Shown: positions 33,232 to 43,882 of the stretch, piece after piece
Layout of the letters: each line of letters begins with the position of its first letter
How positions within the stretch are numbered: the stretch's first letter is position 1
Origin: Kitagawia praeruptora
Taxonomy: Eukaryota > Streptophyta > Magnoliopsida > Apiales > Apiaceae
DNA: 64,000 nt
Assembly (NCBI GenBank): GCA_037693485.1
Contig: CM075348.1
Coordinates: 31,180,501 to 31,244,500 of the forward strand
Reading direction: 5' to 3'
Made by a program: the position numbers and the translations under genes
The notes under the pieces: generated by a model
Database searches by the model: none
The model's input: the letters and a program-made list of their open reading frames with translations, nothing else
What the model was told of the DNA's origin: nothing

Positions 33232-34541
33232 AACATCGAGAACGCTGAGGCCCCTACCCAAGAAGCAAGTACTGCCACAGCCCGGGAGTACCTGGCCTCA
33301 AACTCCCAGGCCCGGGTTCAAAAATCATCCACCATGAAAGATCAAGCCAAAGTTGAGCCCGCAGTAGAAACGGAAACAATTGAGCTAATACCCGGAGATT
33401 CCGAAAGAAAAATCAAGATTGGGGCGGGGCTAGAAGCGGCCTTCAAAGAAGACCTTGTATCATTACTCCGGGAATATGCAGATGTATTTGCCTGGAGCCC
33501 GGGTGATATGCCCGGACTCCAAGAATCTCTAGCCATGCACAGCTTGGATGTTGACCCAGAAGGAAACCAGTGAAACAAAAGAGAAGAAACATTGCCCCGG
33601 AAAGGAAAAAGGCCATAGATGAGGAAGTAGAAAAACTCCTCAAGGCAGACATAATATGTGAAATCAAGTACCCAGAGTGGTTAGCTAATGTGGTTCTGGT
33701 GAAGAAACCCAACAGAAAGTGGAGGATGTGTGTTGACTACACCGACCTCAACGAGGCTTGCCCCAAGGATCCATACCCACTACCCAGCATAGACCAACTC
33801 ATTGATGCTACCTCAGGCCACGTAATGCTAAGCTTCATGGATGCCTTCTCCGGATACAACCAAATCAAAATGAATCCCGCAGACATAGCCAAAACGGCCT
33901 TTATCACCCACAAAGCGGTATATGCTTACAAGTTCATGCCCTTCAGGCTCTGGAATGCTGGAGCTACATACCAGAGAGCAATGATAGAAGTCTTCCAAGA
34001 TCAAATAGGCCGGAACTTGGAATCCTATGTTGACGACATCATCGCCAAACCTAAGACCATTGAAGAACACATCCTGGATCTGCGGGAATGTTTCGAGAAT
34101 TTAAGAAAAAACCAAATGAAGCTGAACCCGGAAAAATGCACCTTCGGAGTAGGGGCGGGGAAGTTCTTAGGCTTCATGATTAGCCAAAGGGGAATTGAAG
34201 CAAACCCTGAAAAGATAAAAGCAATCATGGACATGCAGCCACCCCGGACCCAGAAAGACATCCAAAAACTAGCCGGATCGTTGGCGGCCTTGAGAAGGTT
34301 CATCTCCAAGTTGGAAGAAAAATGTTTGCCCTTCTTCAACCTGCTCAAAGGAGCAAGCAACAAAAGAGAGATAGTCTGGAACCCGGAGTGCCAAAAAGCC
34401 CTAGACACAATCAAAGAATATCTCTCGTCACCGCCCTTGCTGACCAAGCCCGAGCCCAGTGAGCCCCTACATCTATACCTCTCCGCTGGGCCTTTGGCTG
34501 TGGTAGCAGCCTTAGTCCGGGAAACCAAGGGAAACCAATAG
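33232..34541 (+). pseudogene. pol: Tat-like PR-RT linker and reverse transcriptase
   Basis: 33232-33573 continues the upstream frame (AFKEDLVSLLREYADVFAW, the usual pre-RT segment). A one-base frame change near 33570 leads into RT. Visible motifs are VLVKKPNRKWRMCVDYTDLN, FMDAFSGYNQI (catalytic Asp at residue 91 of this frame), NAGATYQRAM and YVDD at 153-156, then the connection domain LAGSLAALRRFISK. Catalytic residues are present, but the usual small residue before the NAGATYQ motif is replaced (FRLWNAG). The TAG at 34539-34541 fits a CAG codon. Confidence 0.9.
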
Positions 34542-35711
34542 CCAGTATACTACATCAGCCAGGTTCTAAAAAATGCAGAGACTCGATACCCCAACCTGGA
34601 AAAGTTTGCCTTCGCCTTTGTTACAGCCTCAAGAAAACTTAGACACTATTTCCAGGGAAGAGAGATCAAAGTGGTAACAGATCAGCCGTTAAGACAGATA
34701 ATCCACAAGTCGGATGCATTCGGGAGATTGATAAACTGGGCAATCGAGCTAAGCCAATTCCACCTGACCTTCATACCTCGGACGGCCATCAAGGCACAAG
34801 CTTTGGTAGATTTCATTGTGGAATGCTCCTTCCCCGAACCACCGCATTCTCCCATTGTAGCCGAGTATGCAGCAACCCCGAACAAAAACTCAAATTCATG
34901 GAACCTCCACGTAGATGGGTCCTCAACAGTTGATAGATCCGGGGCAGGATTAATTATGAAGAGCCCGGATGGTTTCCAGATCAGGCAGGCAATAGCTTTC
35001 AAATTTCAAGCGACCAACAACCAGGCCGAATATGAAGCTCTCCTTGTCGGGCTAAGGCTAACCCGAACTCTGAAAATCCAAAGCCTGAGCATCTATAGTG
35101 ACTCCCAAATTGTAATTTGGCAAACAAAAGGGGAGTACGTTGCCAAAGATCCCAAATTGGCCCAATACCAAGCCCTGGTCAAAAGCTACTTAGCCACCAT
35201 CCCAGAACACCAAATCAGCCAGATTAACAGAGAAGAAAACTCAGAAGCGGATGAGCTCTCCAGACTAGTTCAAAACTCAGCCGAGCTAGATAGCTCAGTC
35301 TACTTTGAAGAGCTTGAGAAACCGGCTATTGATCTGGAAGAAGTGATGGAAATTGATGACAGCCGAAACTGGATGACCCCTTTCCTCCTCTATCTGGAGA
35401 AAGGGGAGCTGCCCGGGGACAAGAATGAAGCTAGGAGGTTGAAGAACAAGGCAGCAAAATACTTCATTGAAGATAACCGAATTTACCGCCGAACTTTCTC
35501 ATCCCCAGTACTGAAGTGTGTAGGCCCAGAGGACGCCAATTACTGTCTGACAAAGGTACATGAAGGAATTTGTGGAGATCACATGTCCGCAAAAGCACTT
35601 GCCTACAAAATCATAAAGCAAGGTTACTACTGGCCAACCATCAACTCAGATGCGGTAGAATTTGTCAAAAAATGTAGAAACTGCCAGCTATTCAGCAGCG
35701 TGCCAAGGTAA
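34542..35711 (+). pseudogene. pol: Tat-like RNase H, additional RNase H and IN zinc-binding domain
   Basis: In frame after the TAG comes gypsy RNase H (PVYYISQVLKN, KVVTDQPLRQI, LINWAIELSQF). It is followed by a second, archaeal-type RNase H from about 34900 with LHVDGSS (D82 of the 34671 frame), NQAEYEALL, YSDSQIV (D144) and EADELSR (D194). This additional RH defines the Tat lineage. The integrase HHCC domain follows (VHEGICGDH, CRNCQLF). It ends at TAA 35709, a CAA-to-TAA type change. Confidence 0.9.
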
Positions 35712-36598
35712 AGCCCGGTCTTACCCTCCTCGATCAGTCCTCTCTCCAAATACCCTTTGCTGTATGGGGCATCGACATAGTGGGACCCTTCCCCCAAGCT
35801 AAAGGAGATCTGAGGTACCTCCTAGTAGCTATTGACTACATGGCTAAGTGGGCTGAAGCAAAGGCAATGAGGACCATAAATCAGCAAGATTGCATCAAGT
35901 TTATGGACAACATATTAATGCGGTTCGGACTACCCAGAGTCCTGGTTTCAGATAACGGACCCCAATTCATCGGCTCAGGCTTCGAGAACTAATTGAAAGA
36001 GAGGGGCATAAAGCACAAAAAGTCATCAGTAGCCTATCCTCAGGGCAACGGGTAAGTTGAAGTCACAAACATGATTCTACTAAGGGGAATTGAAAAAAGG
36101 CTGCAAGAAAGCAAGAACAAGTGGCCCGAAGAGCTACCGAATGTGCTATGGGCATACCGAACAAGCCCGAGGTCCGGAATGGGAGAAACTCCATTCAATC
36201 TAGCTTATGGGACCGAAGCCCTGTTACCAATTGAGGTGGGCTCCCCTTCCCACAATGTGATTAATTTTGATGAGATTACAAACGAAGAAGGGTTGCGAGC
36301 AAATCTCGAGCTAGTAGATGTGGTCAGGGACAAAGCAGTGGAAAGAATGGAGAAATACAAAGAAAAAACAAGAGAGTACTTCGGAAAGAAATCAAGGGTA
36401 AAGAATTTCTAAGTCGGCGACCTAGTACTCTGGGACACGGAGGCATCGGACCCCACAAATACTGGCATGCCTAAGTGGGAAGGTCTCTACCAAGTCAAAG
36501 AAGTACTCCGCCCCGGAACCTACAAGCTCAATCACATGGACGGATCCGAGGTCCCCAACACTTGGCACGGCCTCAGGCTCAGAAAGTACTATCAGTAG
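35712..36598 (+). pseudogene. pol: Tat-like integrase core and C-terminal domain
   Basis: After a frame change between 35711 and about 35750, the integrase core reads WGIDIVGPFP (first Asp), VSDNGPQF (second Asp) and a VEVTN segment with the catalytic Glu just after a stop. The C-terminal part has WAYRTSPRSGMGETPFNLAYG and a GPY/F-like region (GDLVLWDTE, WEGLYQVKEV) ending GLRLRKYYQ before TAG at 36596-36598. Stops at 35990, 36055 and 36410 are all TAA where CAA is expected. No chromodomain, as usual for Tat. Confidence 0.88.
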
Positions 36599-36725
36599 AT
36601 CCAAGGACTTCAGCTAAAGCAACAACTATTTTGTAATAGGAATACAAAGATGCTTGTAATCGTTCAAAGCTATTAATGAAAAGCAGCATGATTCCTTATC
36701 AAAAACTTGTCTTTCTAATGTTTCC
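36599..36725 (+). other. 3' untranslated stretch after pol
   Basis: Short AT-rich stretch before the tandem array. No coding content seen. Confidence 0.5.
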
Positions 36726-37260
36726 TTTACAATACAAATTCCTACTTGGAAAGTTTGCATACTTTCCAAGTATGGCCAAATCCCTTGTGACATACTTTCC
36801 AAGTATGGCCAAATCCCGGGTCACAAGGTGAATACCTTGGCCCGGAGCTAAACAACCAATACAAATTCCTACTTGGAAAGTTTGCATACTTTCCAAGTAT
36901 GGCTGAATCCCGGGTCACAAGGTGAATACCTTGGCCCAGATCTAAACAACCAATACAAATTCCTACTTGGAAAGTTTGCATACTTTCCAAGTATGGCTGA
37001 ATCCCGGGTCACAAGGTGAATACCTTGGCCCGGGGCTAAACAACCACAATAAATTCCTACTTGGATAGTTTGCATACTTTCCAAGTAGGGCTGAATCCCG
37101 GACCAAAGGGTGAATACCTTGGCCCGGAGTTCAATAACCAGAATAAAATCCTACTTGGATAGTTCGCATACTTTCTAAGTATGGCTGAGTCCCGGGCCAA
37201 AAGGTGAATACTTTGGCCCGGAGCTACATAAACTTAAAAAATTCTTACTTCGAAAACTAT
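36726..37260. repeat. ~94-bp tandem repeat, about five and a half units
   Basis: Units begin AATACAAATTCCTACTTGG or a variant near 36731, 36858, 36952, 37047 and 37141, with a decayed part near 37229. Each contains an inverted pair ACTTGGAAAG ... CTTTCCAAGT around TTTGCATA, and a CCCGGGTCACAAGGTGAATA block. Unit 1 has an extra 33-bp internal duplication. Later units diverge. The short minus-strand ORFs over the array are by-products of the repeat. Confidence 0.9.
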
Positions 37261-37536
37261 CTGACCAACTCCCCTATCCGGGCTGCCCGTATAAGGGAGT
37301 GGGGGCAAGACAAAGCACACCAAGCTAAAGTTACATAAAGATGAATTACATAAAATAAATAAGCAGGCCGGGCTGACCAACAGCCCGAAACACATGACAG
37401 TTAACACAGTTACAACAGCTTAAAGTTATGACGCAGAATTCAGAAGGTTACAAAGGTTTAAAAATTTTAAGATATGCTGAATGATTAAAAATTACACGGG
37501 CACAGCCCGGACTCTGGATGCAGCCAGTCTCAGTAA
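37261..37536. other. Spacer before the antisense gene
   Basis: Contains an inverted GGGCTGCCCG-type word and AT-rich sequence. No gene seen. Confidence 0.5.
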
Positions 37537-39778
37537 TCAAACTTCAGGAGGAGGAGAAATGTTTGGAGCAGCATAAGGAGTAGGTTCGCCCTCACCCCGA
37601 ACTAGAGCATCCTCGGCATCCATGTAAGCCGTGATGAAGTTCTCCCAGGTGGCAGTTCCGGAGTTGGTCTTACACATCTTCTCATCAACCACCCAACAGC
37701 GGTGGACTTTCTTTGAAGCTATAGTGGCCAGATCTTCATCGTAAGTATCCGACTTCCGGAACTCGGCAATCACCTCTTCCTCGGACTTCTTGGCCTTCAG
37801 CTCACCCCGAAGTTTGTGCACCTCCTCTTTGTACTCCTTGAGCTTAGTCTTGGCGGCATCTATTTCCTCAGCAAGGGTCTTCGTCGCATCTTTGAACTTA
37901 TTTACCCGGACTTCAACCGACTTCCTAAGATCGGCAAGCTCCATCCTCGCAGCTTCTGCCTCCTTCTCCATCTCCTTCCTCTTCTCGGTCACCGAGCTCA
38001 AAACATCCCGGGCTTCCTTAATCGTTTCCAACTCCCAGCATGCAGCAGCAGCGATCCCAGCCATCCGGACCCCCGAGCTGCCAAAACCAAAACAAAGATT
38101 AAGAAAACAAGAATTAAACAAGCAACATAAAAGGAGCCCGGAGAAGTATATACCTGGCCATAGACCGCCATCATAACCTGGAATTGCGAGATGGCCGAAG
38201 CTTTACCCATCTCCTCCCACTCCACCTTGCTAGGGAGATCGGCAAGAAACCCGATGAAGTTCCTCTCCTCCGGGGATACAGGAGCGGGCTCATGGGGCCC
38301 GAAGTTAGCCCTCCTCGAGCTACCGTCGGCTGGTTGCTCAACCACAATCTCGCAGTCGGACTGCATGTTCCCGAACTTCTCGGCCTGAACAGTAGATACC
38401 CTCGACCTTTTCCTCGGTTTCAGCCCGGACTCCTCAACCCCGGCCTCCAGGTTCACAAGCTCCGGGGTCACCTCCCTGTTCTCGGACCCCCCCTCCGGAT
38501 TGGCCTGCGAACCGCTGGTCTCCCCGGGGGCCTTAGTGTTGTCGCGAACATGCCCGATGTTTCGGAGAGCAGTAGCCAAAGCTTTGTTCGCCTTGCTCAT
38601 CTCGACAAACTATTCAAACTCTGGCTTATAACCGGGGAGACCTAAAAAACGATAAGAGAACGTTAGTCCGGGACAAAGAAAATAGTCGCATGGAAATTAA
38701 AAGCAAGCTAAATACAACCTGAACTTACATCCTATCCCGGAAAGGTACTCATGACTCATGAGGTCATCCCTAGTCACTTGCCTCCTAAGACCCCGGCAGA
38801 AGGCGTGAATCTAGTCCATCGCCGCATCCTGAAGGTCGTATACTTCAAAGTGCATGGCCAAGGGAGCCTCCTTAAAGGTGGGCATGAACCGGATATCAAC
38901 GCCCCGGAGAAAGACAAACTCACCGTTCCAGCCCTTCAAGGAAGGAAGCATTCCAAGAGGCTTGGAGGTAGAAGAGGGGTACCCACATGCCTTACCCCGG
39001 AACCTAAACACGTACAGCGGCACGTTGTTGGAGCGCACCAATTGAAAAGTATGGTGAAAAGTTTGAAAGTGGGTAACACCCCGACGACCTCACAACACCC
39101 CAAGAAATAGGAGATCCACTTCACTGCATTTGGGGTCAGTTGGGTAATGGGAAGCCCTTATTCAAACAAGCACAAGGACTTAACGAACTGATGACACCTA
39201 GGCCCATACCCCGACCTCAGGTGATCCAACCAAACTCCGACCCAACCTCCCTCAGGTCTATGGTAAATTTTCTCTCCGGGCTCCTGCCACCTCCATTCCA
39301 CATCATCATCCAAGTGGAATGTGGCCCGGAAAATTTTATCCCACTGAACCGGCTCCTCTATATACTGAGCCCTAAATGGAGCGACATCCATCCAGGAGCC
39401 AGGTTTATTTCTGAACTTAGAATCCAAGAAGGCCTCGTTATACTTAGTCATCAGCGCCACGTCCGGGTTCTGGGAGAACTCCATACTAAGATCCCTAAAA
39501 AAGTAGGCTTGGGGGATCCCCGGGTCCTTCCTAACAAAGTAGTACTTGGAGTAGCCCCAACTACCGTTTGGCTCACTAAGGCTAAACCCCGGACCCATAT
39601 CCTTGGTCGCAATCTTGGTAAGCACGGGGAGGCTGCTCTTCTTCTTACCCATTATACACCAATCTAAGTCTATTAAGTCAAGACTACTATCCGAAGAACC
39701 AACACTGGCAGACGAGCCACTGGGGTCGGAGAGAGGAACTAATACTCGCCTAGCAGTCACACGGGTTTTTCTAAACAT
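37537..39778 (-). pseudogene. Spliced antisense gene in the 3' region of the Tat-like element
   Basis: A set of minus-strand frames (39778-39158, 39124-38936, 39041-38811, 38600-37998, 38121-37537) reads as one multi-exon gene opposite to pol. Two short introns with GT-AG ends are visible: 38728-38642 (donor GTAAGT, acceptor TTTTTTAG) and 38153-38078 (donor GTATAT, acceptor TTTTGGCAG). The first part has NAVKWISYFLGCCEVVGVL and KGWNGEFVFLRG, resembling the 'putative gypsy type transposon' (Transposase_28-like) domain. The C-terminal part is a long coiled coil (EKRKEMEKEAEAARMELADL) ending in a proline-rich tail. Stops at about 39158, 38811 and near 38610, and one-base shifts, show decay. Antisense additional ORFs are known from Tat elements; the role is unknown. 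Confidence 0.65.
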
Positions 39779-40249
39779 AAAAAGGAAACTACCCCGGGCT
39801 ACCCAACACAGTATGAAAGCGAGAGTAAGGAATTATAAAAGGGAAAACTACACAGGAGTACTACAACCCCGGAGAACAGACACAACAAAATTAAACAAAA
39901 AGAAGAGGTCGGGGTAAGGAGACTTACAAAGAGATTAGGAAGCCGAAGGAAAGGAGAAACAAGAAAAATCCGAAGTGCCACTAGCCCGGAGTCTGCGTCT
40001 TCAGAGAAACATTATAACGATAGCAAATCAAGAATTTGTAAAAGACAAATATGAGGGGAGGACAACCACAATTTATAGGCGACCCAGAAGTGCAAACGCC
40101 ATGACACATGGCGGCTCAATACCAGCCCAATATCTCGAAAACCCGGAGAGAGTGCGTGATAGCTGGCTCCCACTAAACCGATGAAAATCTCTTCAACAAA
40201 AAAAAAAACTTTTACATAACATATATACATATATATGCGAACCAGCCAA
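39779..40249 (+). other. Stretch upstream of the antisense gene
   Basis: Would hold the promoter and 5' UTR of the antisense gene. I see AT-rich words, including a CATATATACATATATATG run (about 40219-40236), but cannot fix a TATA box or start. No protein is recognisable in the short frames. Confidence 0.4.
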
Positions 40250-40570
40250 ATCACTCCTAGCCCCGGGGATGCGTCTCTCAGCATACACCCCGGGCCTGGG
40301 GGGCAACCAAAAGCCAAAAATTTTCTTCTAAGTTACCCAAAGTCATGAAACTTTGGACTTGTAAAGATAACACATCACCCTTAGCCTCGGGGATGCGCCT
40401 CTCAGCATACACCCCGGGCCTGGGGGGGCAACCAAAAACAAATTTCCTCTTCTAAGTTACCCAAAGTCATGAAAATTTGGACTTGTGAAGACAACACATC
40501 ACTTCTAGCCCCGGGGATGAGCACTTCAGCACGCACCCCGGGCCTGGGGGGCAACCAAAAGCAAAAATCC
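40250..40570. repeat. ~125-bp tandem repeat, about 2.6 units
   Basis: Units start near 40250, 40374 and 40499 with TCAC..CTAGCCCCGGGGATG and contain ACCCCGGGCCTGGGGGGCAA. The latter pairs a CCCCGGG with a CCTGGGGGG word. Lies between the antisense gene and the 3' LTR. Confidence 0.85.
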
Positions 40571-40629
40571 GTTTTCAAGACAATAAAGCTAAATATTCCT
40601 ACTACTCCCCCATCCGGAGAATCCGCATG

Positions 40630-40646
40630 AGGGAGTGAGGGGCAAA
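40630..40646 (+). promoter_or_regulatory. Polypurine tract of the Tat-like element
   Basis: AGGGAGTGAGGGGCAAA directly before the TGATAGG of the 3' LTR. Confidence 0.75.
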
Positions 40647-41278
40647 TGATAGGCTAGAAATAACCCAGGCCCAATTAGGCCCAAAACCACAAACAATCTA
40701 GCCCATTAGAATAAGAGCAGCCTAGCCCGACTAGTGGGCCCGGGCCCGGAGCCACCGCTACGTGGCGTGGTCCCCTCCCCAGACTAGGGGACCCCAAATT
40801 GATGACACTCAGCGCAAGTGGCAGTCCAGCTTAGCCGACATTCCCACACCTGGCGCTGACCGACACTAAAAGCCAATGAATAACATGTGTCAAGTCATGT
40901 CCACAGCAACACTGGCACACTCAAGTCTACGGTCCCCACAAATAGGGACACGTGTCCTCCATCTCGGGAATTCAGCAACCTGTCCCCCGAATCCAATGGT
41001 CAGGAGTAAAGGTAACCCACCCCTAAACCCTAGGGCTATAAATACCCCAAGAAAATAGGGTTTAGGGGTTAGACATTATTACACACCTACACACATTTAT
41101 TACTTTGTGATACTCTACTTGACTATTATCTTCCAAAGCCAACTCTTATTCTCACGCCGGAGGCACCTCGGGGCCAAACCCCACCTCCGGTGTTGTTTTG
41201 CAGATACCCTACCACAGCTACACCACTTCTGAGACAGGAGTTGGCGAGGAAGTACCCAGTCGAAATTCAGAGTTATCA
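40647..41278 (+). repeat. 3' LTR of the Tat-like element
   Basis: 632 bp from TGATAGGCTAG to GTTATCA, with matching inverted ends (TGATA/TATCA). A TATA-like GGCTATAAATACCCC lies at about 41034-41048. Aligns with 19520-20106 except for its first ~51 bp, which the 5' copy lacks. Confidence 0.9.
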
Positions 41279-41553
41279 TTTGTTGGTCCATTTCCAGGGG
41301 TCACCTTGCTTGTTCTATGTAATCTCTATGTTATACTTGTCTTGTAATGTAATATTCTAATGTGTTACCTTGCCACATGTTTGCAACTAAGTGCAAGTTC
41401 CTTGTAATTGTAATTGGAGTACTGATGTGTACGAGTCGATGTTTATTGCGGTAATCGAGGGATATAGTGTATACACACGCTTCTTCCGGTTTAAATTCAT
41501 GCCGCTTGCAATTGTGACAATTTGTACCTGCTATTTGCTTGTCGTAGAATGTA
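41279..41553. other. Unassigned low-copy-looking sequence
   Basis: Directly flanks the 3' LTR. It does not continue repeat R1, so the two flanks of the Tat-like element do not match. No convincing frame (a 77-codon frame at 41391-41624 shows nothing recognisable). Confidence 0.4.
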
Positions 41554-42516
41554 CTCTCTCCGTCCCATTCCAAAATATATTTAAGGTGCATAAAAATAAT
41601 AATTTGGTGTATTATTTTTTTTAAATAAAAGTTTAAATTATAAAATTTCATTTCAATAAAAAAAATGGGTGATGGCCCAGAATACCCACAAATTAAATAC
41701 ACATAACCAAAATACCCACCGCCAGTCAGCGTGGCCCTAAATACCCACGGGACACGTTACTGGTGGTGGAGCATCTTCAGACACGCCGTGTCACATTGTC
41801 ACGCTGCTGGGGGAGCTGTGTCACATTGTCACGCTGCTGGGGGAAGTGAACAGTAAGTCGAGATACGCATGTTGGAACGACGTATCTCACAGCAGCGTCG
41901 TCGTCTCAAGAGCTCCCTATAATGGCGATTCCGGCATGAATATTGTTTCTCTTCGTTCATCCACATCACGAACTTTCCCAGCACGTTATATATATCAATA
42001 GAATCGTATTTCGATTCTCTACACATACATACCAATTTTATTACGTTTTAATCGCCGGATTGGAAATCCCTAATTCAACCTACTTTCCGATTTGTTTTTC
42101 CGTTAAAGCTGGTCCATGCCCCTGCAGGGCCGGAGGGAATAAACAGACATGGGGATGAGGAAGTAGACAACTCGTATGTCCTGTGGTGATAATTTGGAGG
42201 CCGGTAGATGATGAAATGATGGTGAACGCAGATCTGTCCTTTTTCGTCGAAGTCGTCGGCCATCACACCTCTCAAAATTCTGGCAAGTTCATTTCTGACG
42301 ATGAACAGTACTCTCGGATGCGCCACACCGAACGGCACATCCCATGGGTAGATAGGGCCACACCTTCCGAAAAACTGTATTTCGGGCCTTGGGTATCCCA
42401 TTTTGAGGTATTTTGATCATTTTCTCTAAAAAAATTGTAAAATAATATGTGAAAGTGTGTTTTTTATTCATATAAAAATAAGTTAAAATTTATTAGTATA
42501 TTGGAAGAGAGGGAGG
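41554..42516. mobile_element. Stowaway-like MITE carrying an insertion
   Basis: The left end is TA followed by CTCTCTCCGTCCCATTCC, close to the Stowaway consensus CTCCCTCCGTCCC. The right end near 42500-42516 (TATATTGGAAGAGAGGGAGG) is an imperfect reverse complement. The interior is AT-rich apart from the element at about 41661-42405. The right end is weak. Confidence 0.5.
41661..42405. mobile_element. MULE-like or foldback MITE inside the Stowaway-like element
   Basis: The ends AAAATGGGTGATGGCCCAGA and, reverse-complemented, AAAATGGGATACCCAAGGCC form imperfect inverted repeats. A 30-bp tandem duplication (TGTCACATTGTCACGCTGCT core) lies at about 41789-41848. It includes GATACGCAT/GTATCTC words like the larger MITE at 43977 and a GCCCCTGCAGGGCC hairpin at 42118. 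No credible ORF. Confidence 0.5.
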
Positions 42517-42702
42517 AAGAAGGATACGAGTTAACATTTGACTTGGAACAAAGAATACATTTGACTTGGTTTTAAAAAGAGAGAACATTGTACTTACGCT
42601 AACAGTGCCTTGGTTGGAGGTGATGGCTGTACAATGACATACTTACATTACTCTATACTAGCCTTTATAGCCGTGCTATGTGCTTTATTAATACTAGCCT
42701 AT
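42517..42702. other. Unassigned AT-rich sequence
   Basis: Nothing recognised. Confidence 0.4.
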
Positions 42703-43408
42703 AACCCGTGCAAAGCACGGGCTACCATATATTATTATCATTAATTAATATATTAATTATTTGATTTAATAAGAAATTTAATTTATTTTAATAAATTTTA
42801 TTATTAATTTTAAATATACATACGTTTCATACTTAATTTTATGACGTAAATAAATATTAATAATTTAACGTTATTTTTAAATTTATTGTTAAATATCTTA
42901 ATAATTCAATAGATATTTTTAAAAAAATATTTAGTGTAACCTAAAATCGTATAAGAAAGAATCATGGGAAGAAGCTTGTGCGATCTATACTATACTATTA
43001 TAAGCAAATAGGGTCTATTTGGTTAGTTAGTTAGTTGGCTGAAAACTTCCAAAAAAGTATTAGTAGCTTCTAAAATAAATTAAATTACATACAATTAATT
43101 AAAAATAATACAAACTTTTTCAATTATACCCTGATTAGAACCCTTACAGGCCCACATATTTAAACATCTCCTCTAAAGATCCAAGGTTCGAATCCCGGGG
43201 ATAACAAATTTACATTAAGATTTTATACTATTAGTTCTACACAATACATGTTAGTTATTAAATAATTATTATTACTACTAATAATTTTATTAATTAATAT
43301 TACAAAGTTAAATTACATCCATAATAAACTATTATACTATATTTTGTTTAATCATATAATTTAAAAAATATTTAAAAATAACTCGTGCTTTGCACGGACT
43401 ATAAGCTT
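42703..43408. repeat. Pair of inverted arms with CGTGCAAAGCACG hairpin
   Basis: CTATAACCCGTGCAAAGCACGGGCTA at the left is mirrored near 43381-43405 by CTCGTGCTTTGCACGGACTATA. Between them is AT-rich DNA. This looks like the termini of a small DNA element, but the right arm lies inside the TIR element at 42983-43882, so the boundaries interleave. Confidence 0.45.
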
Positions 43409-43882
43409 GTAGATATTGTATTACTTAACACCGGTTTCATTCTATAATAATCAGTTATCTAAATTTTATTCAACTTTTCATTATGACTTTTTATAAAAAA
43501 TCAATGGAAGTATCGTATATATGTACATTCAAATTTTTTAGATATTATCATATTCAAATATAATAATCATTAATGTAATATTTGTCTAAAATAGAATTTA
43601 ATATTAATTTGTAATCCTGTGAAATTTTTATTGTTTATTGTAGAGTCTAGGTAGTAGAGTATTAGGTAGTATGCAGGATTGTTTTAGCTGGATACACGTG
43701 TTTGTATTTTGCTTCTATCGGGTTACAGGCTTATTTTATTATTTTTATTATTTTTTAAATGCATTTAAAATTGTTTGGGTTCTTTTTATTTTAGGAAAGT
43801 AATAATGATTTTTTTGGAAAGTATTAACCAAAACCAACCAACCATTTATACTCTATTTCGCTTATAATAGTATAGTATAGAT
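42983..43882. mobile_element. TIR element of ~900 bp
   Basis: Perfect 22-bp inverted ends, ATCTATACTATACTATTATAAGC at the left with its reverse complement at 43860-43882, extended imperfectly by AAATAG and TTGGTT words. AT-rich and noncoding. A perfect B-box word (GGTTCGAATCCC) occurs at 43185-43196. Family not recognised. Confidence 0.65.
43185..43200 (+). other. tRNA-like B box (possible SINE remnant)
   Basis: GGTTCGAATCCCGGGG matches the tRNA T-arm/B-box consensus. I see no convincing A box upstream. Confidence 0.35.

Larger units (their letters stand above)
19520..41278 (+). mobile_element. Tat/Retand-like Ty3/gypsy element, split by a nested element
   Basis: Order: truncated 5' LTR (19520-20106), primer site (20108), gag start (20201-20666), nested element (20667-31304), gag-PR-RT-RH-aRH-IN (31310-36598), 94-bp tandem repeats, an antisense spliced gene (39778-37537), 125-bp repeats, polypurine tract, and 3' LTR (40647-41278). 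A second RNase H (DGSS, DEDD residues) between RH and IN is the Tat hallmark. Without the insertion it is about 11.1 kb. Eight in-frame stops and at least two frameshifts make it inactive. Confidence 0.9.

Noticed and set aside
36726..37260. Regular direct repeats resembling a CRISPR array
   Set aside because: Units are continuous tandem repeats without unique spacers, in a eukaryotic retrotransposon.
41391..41624. Possible host gene exon next to the Tat-like element
   Set aside because: A 77-codon frame without recognisable residues, splice sites or flanking exons.
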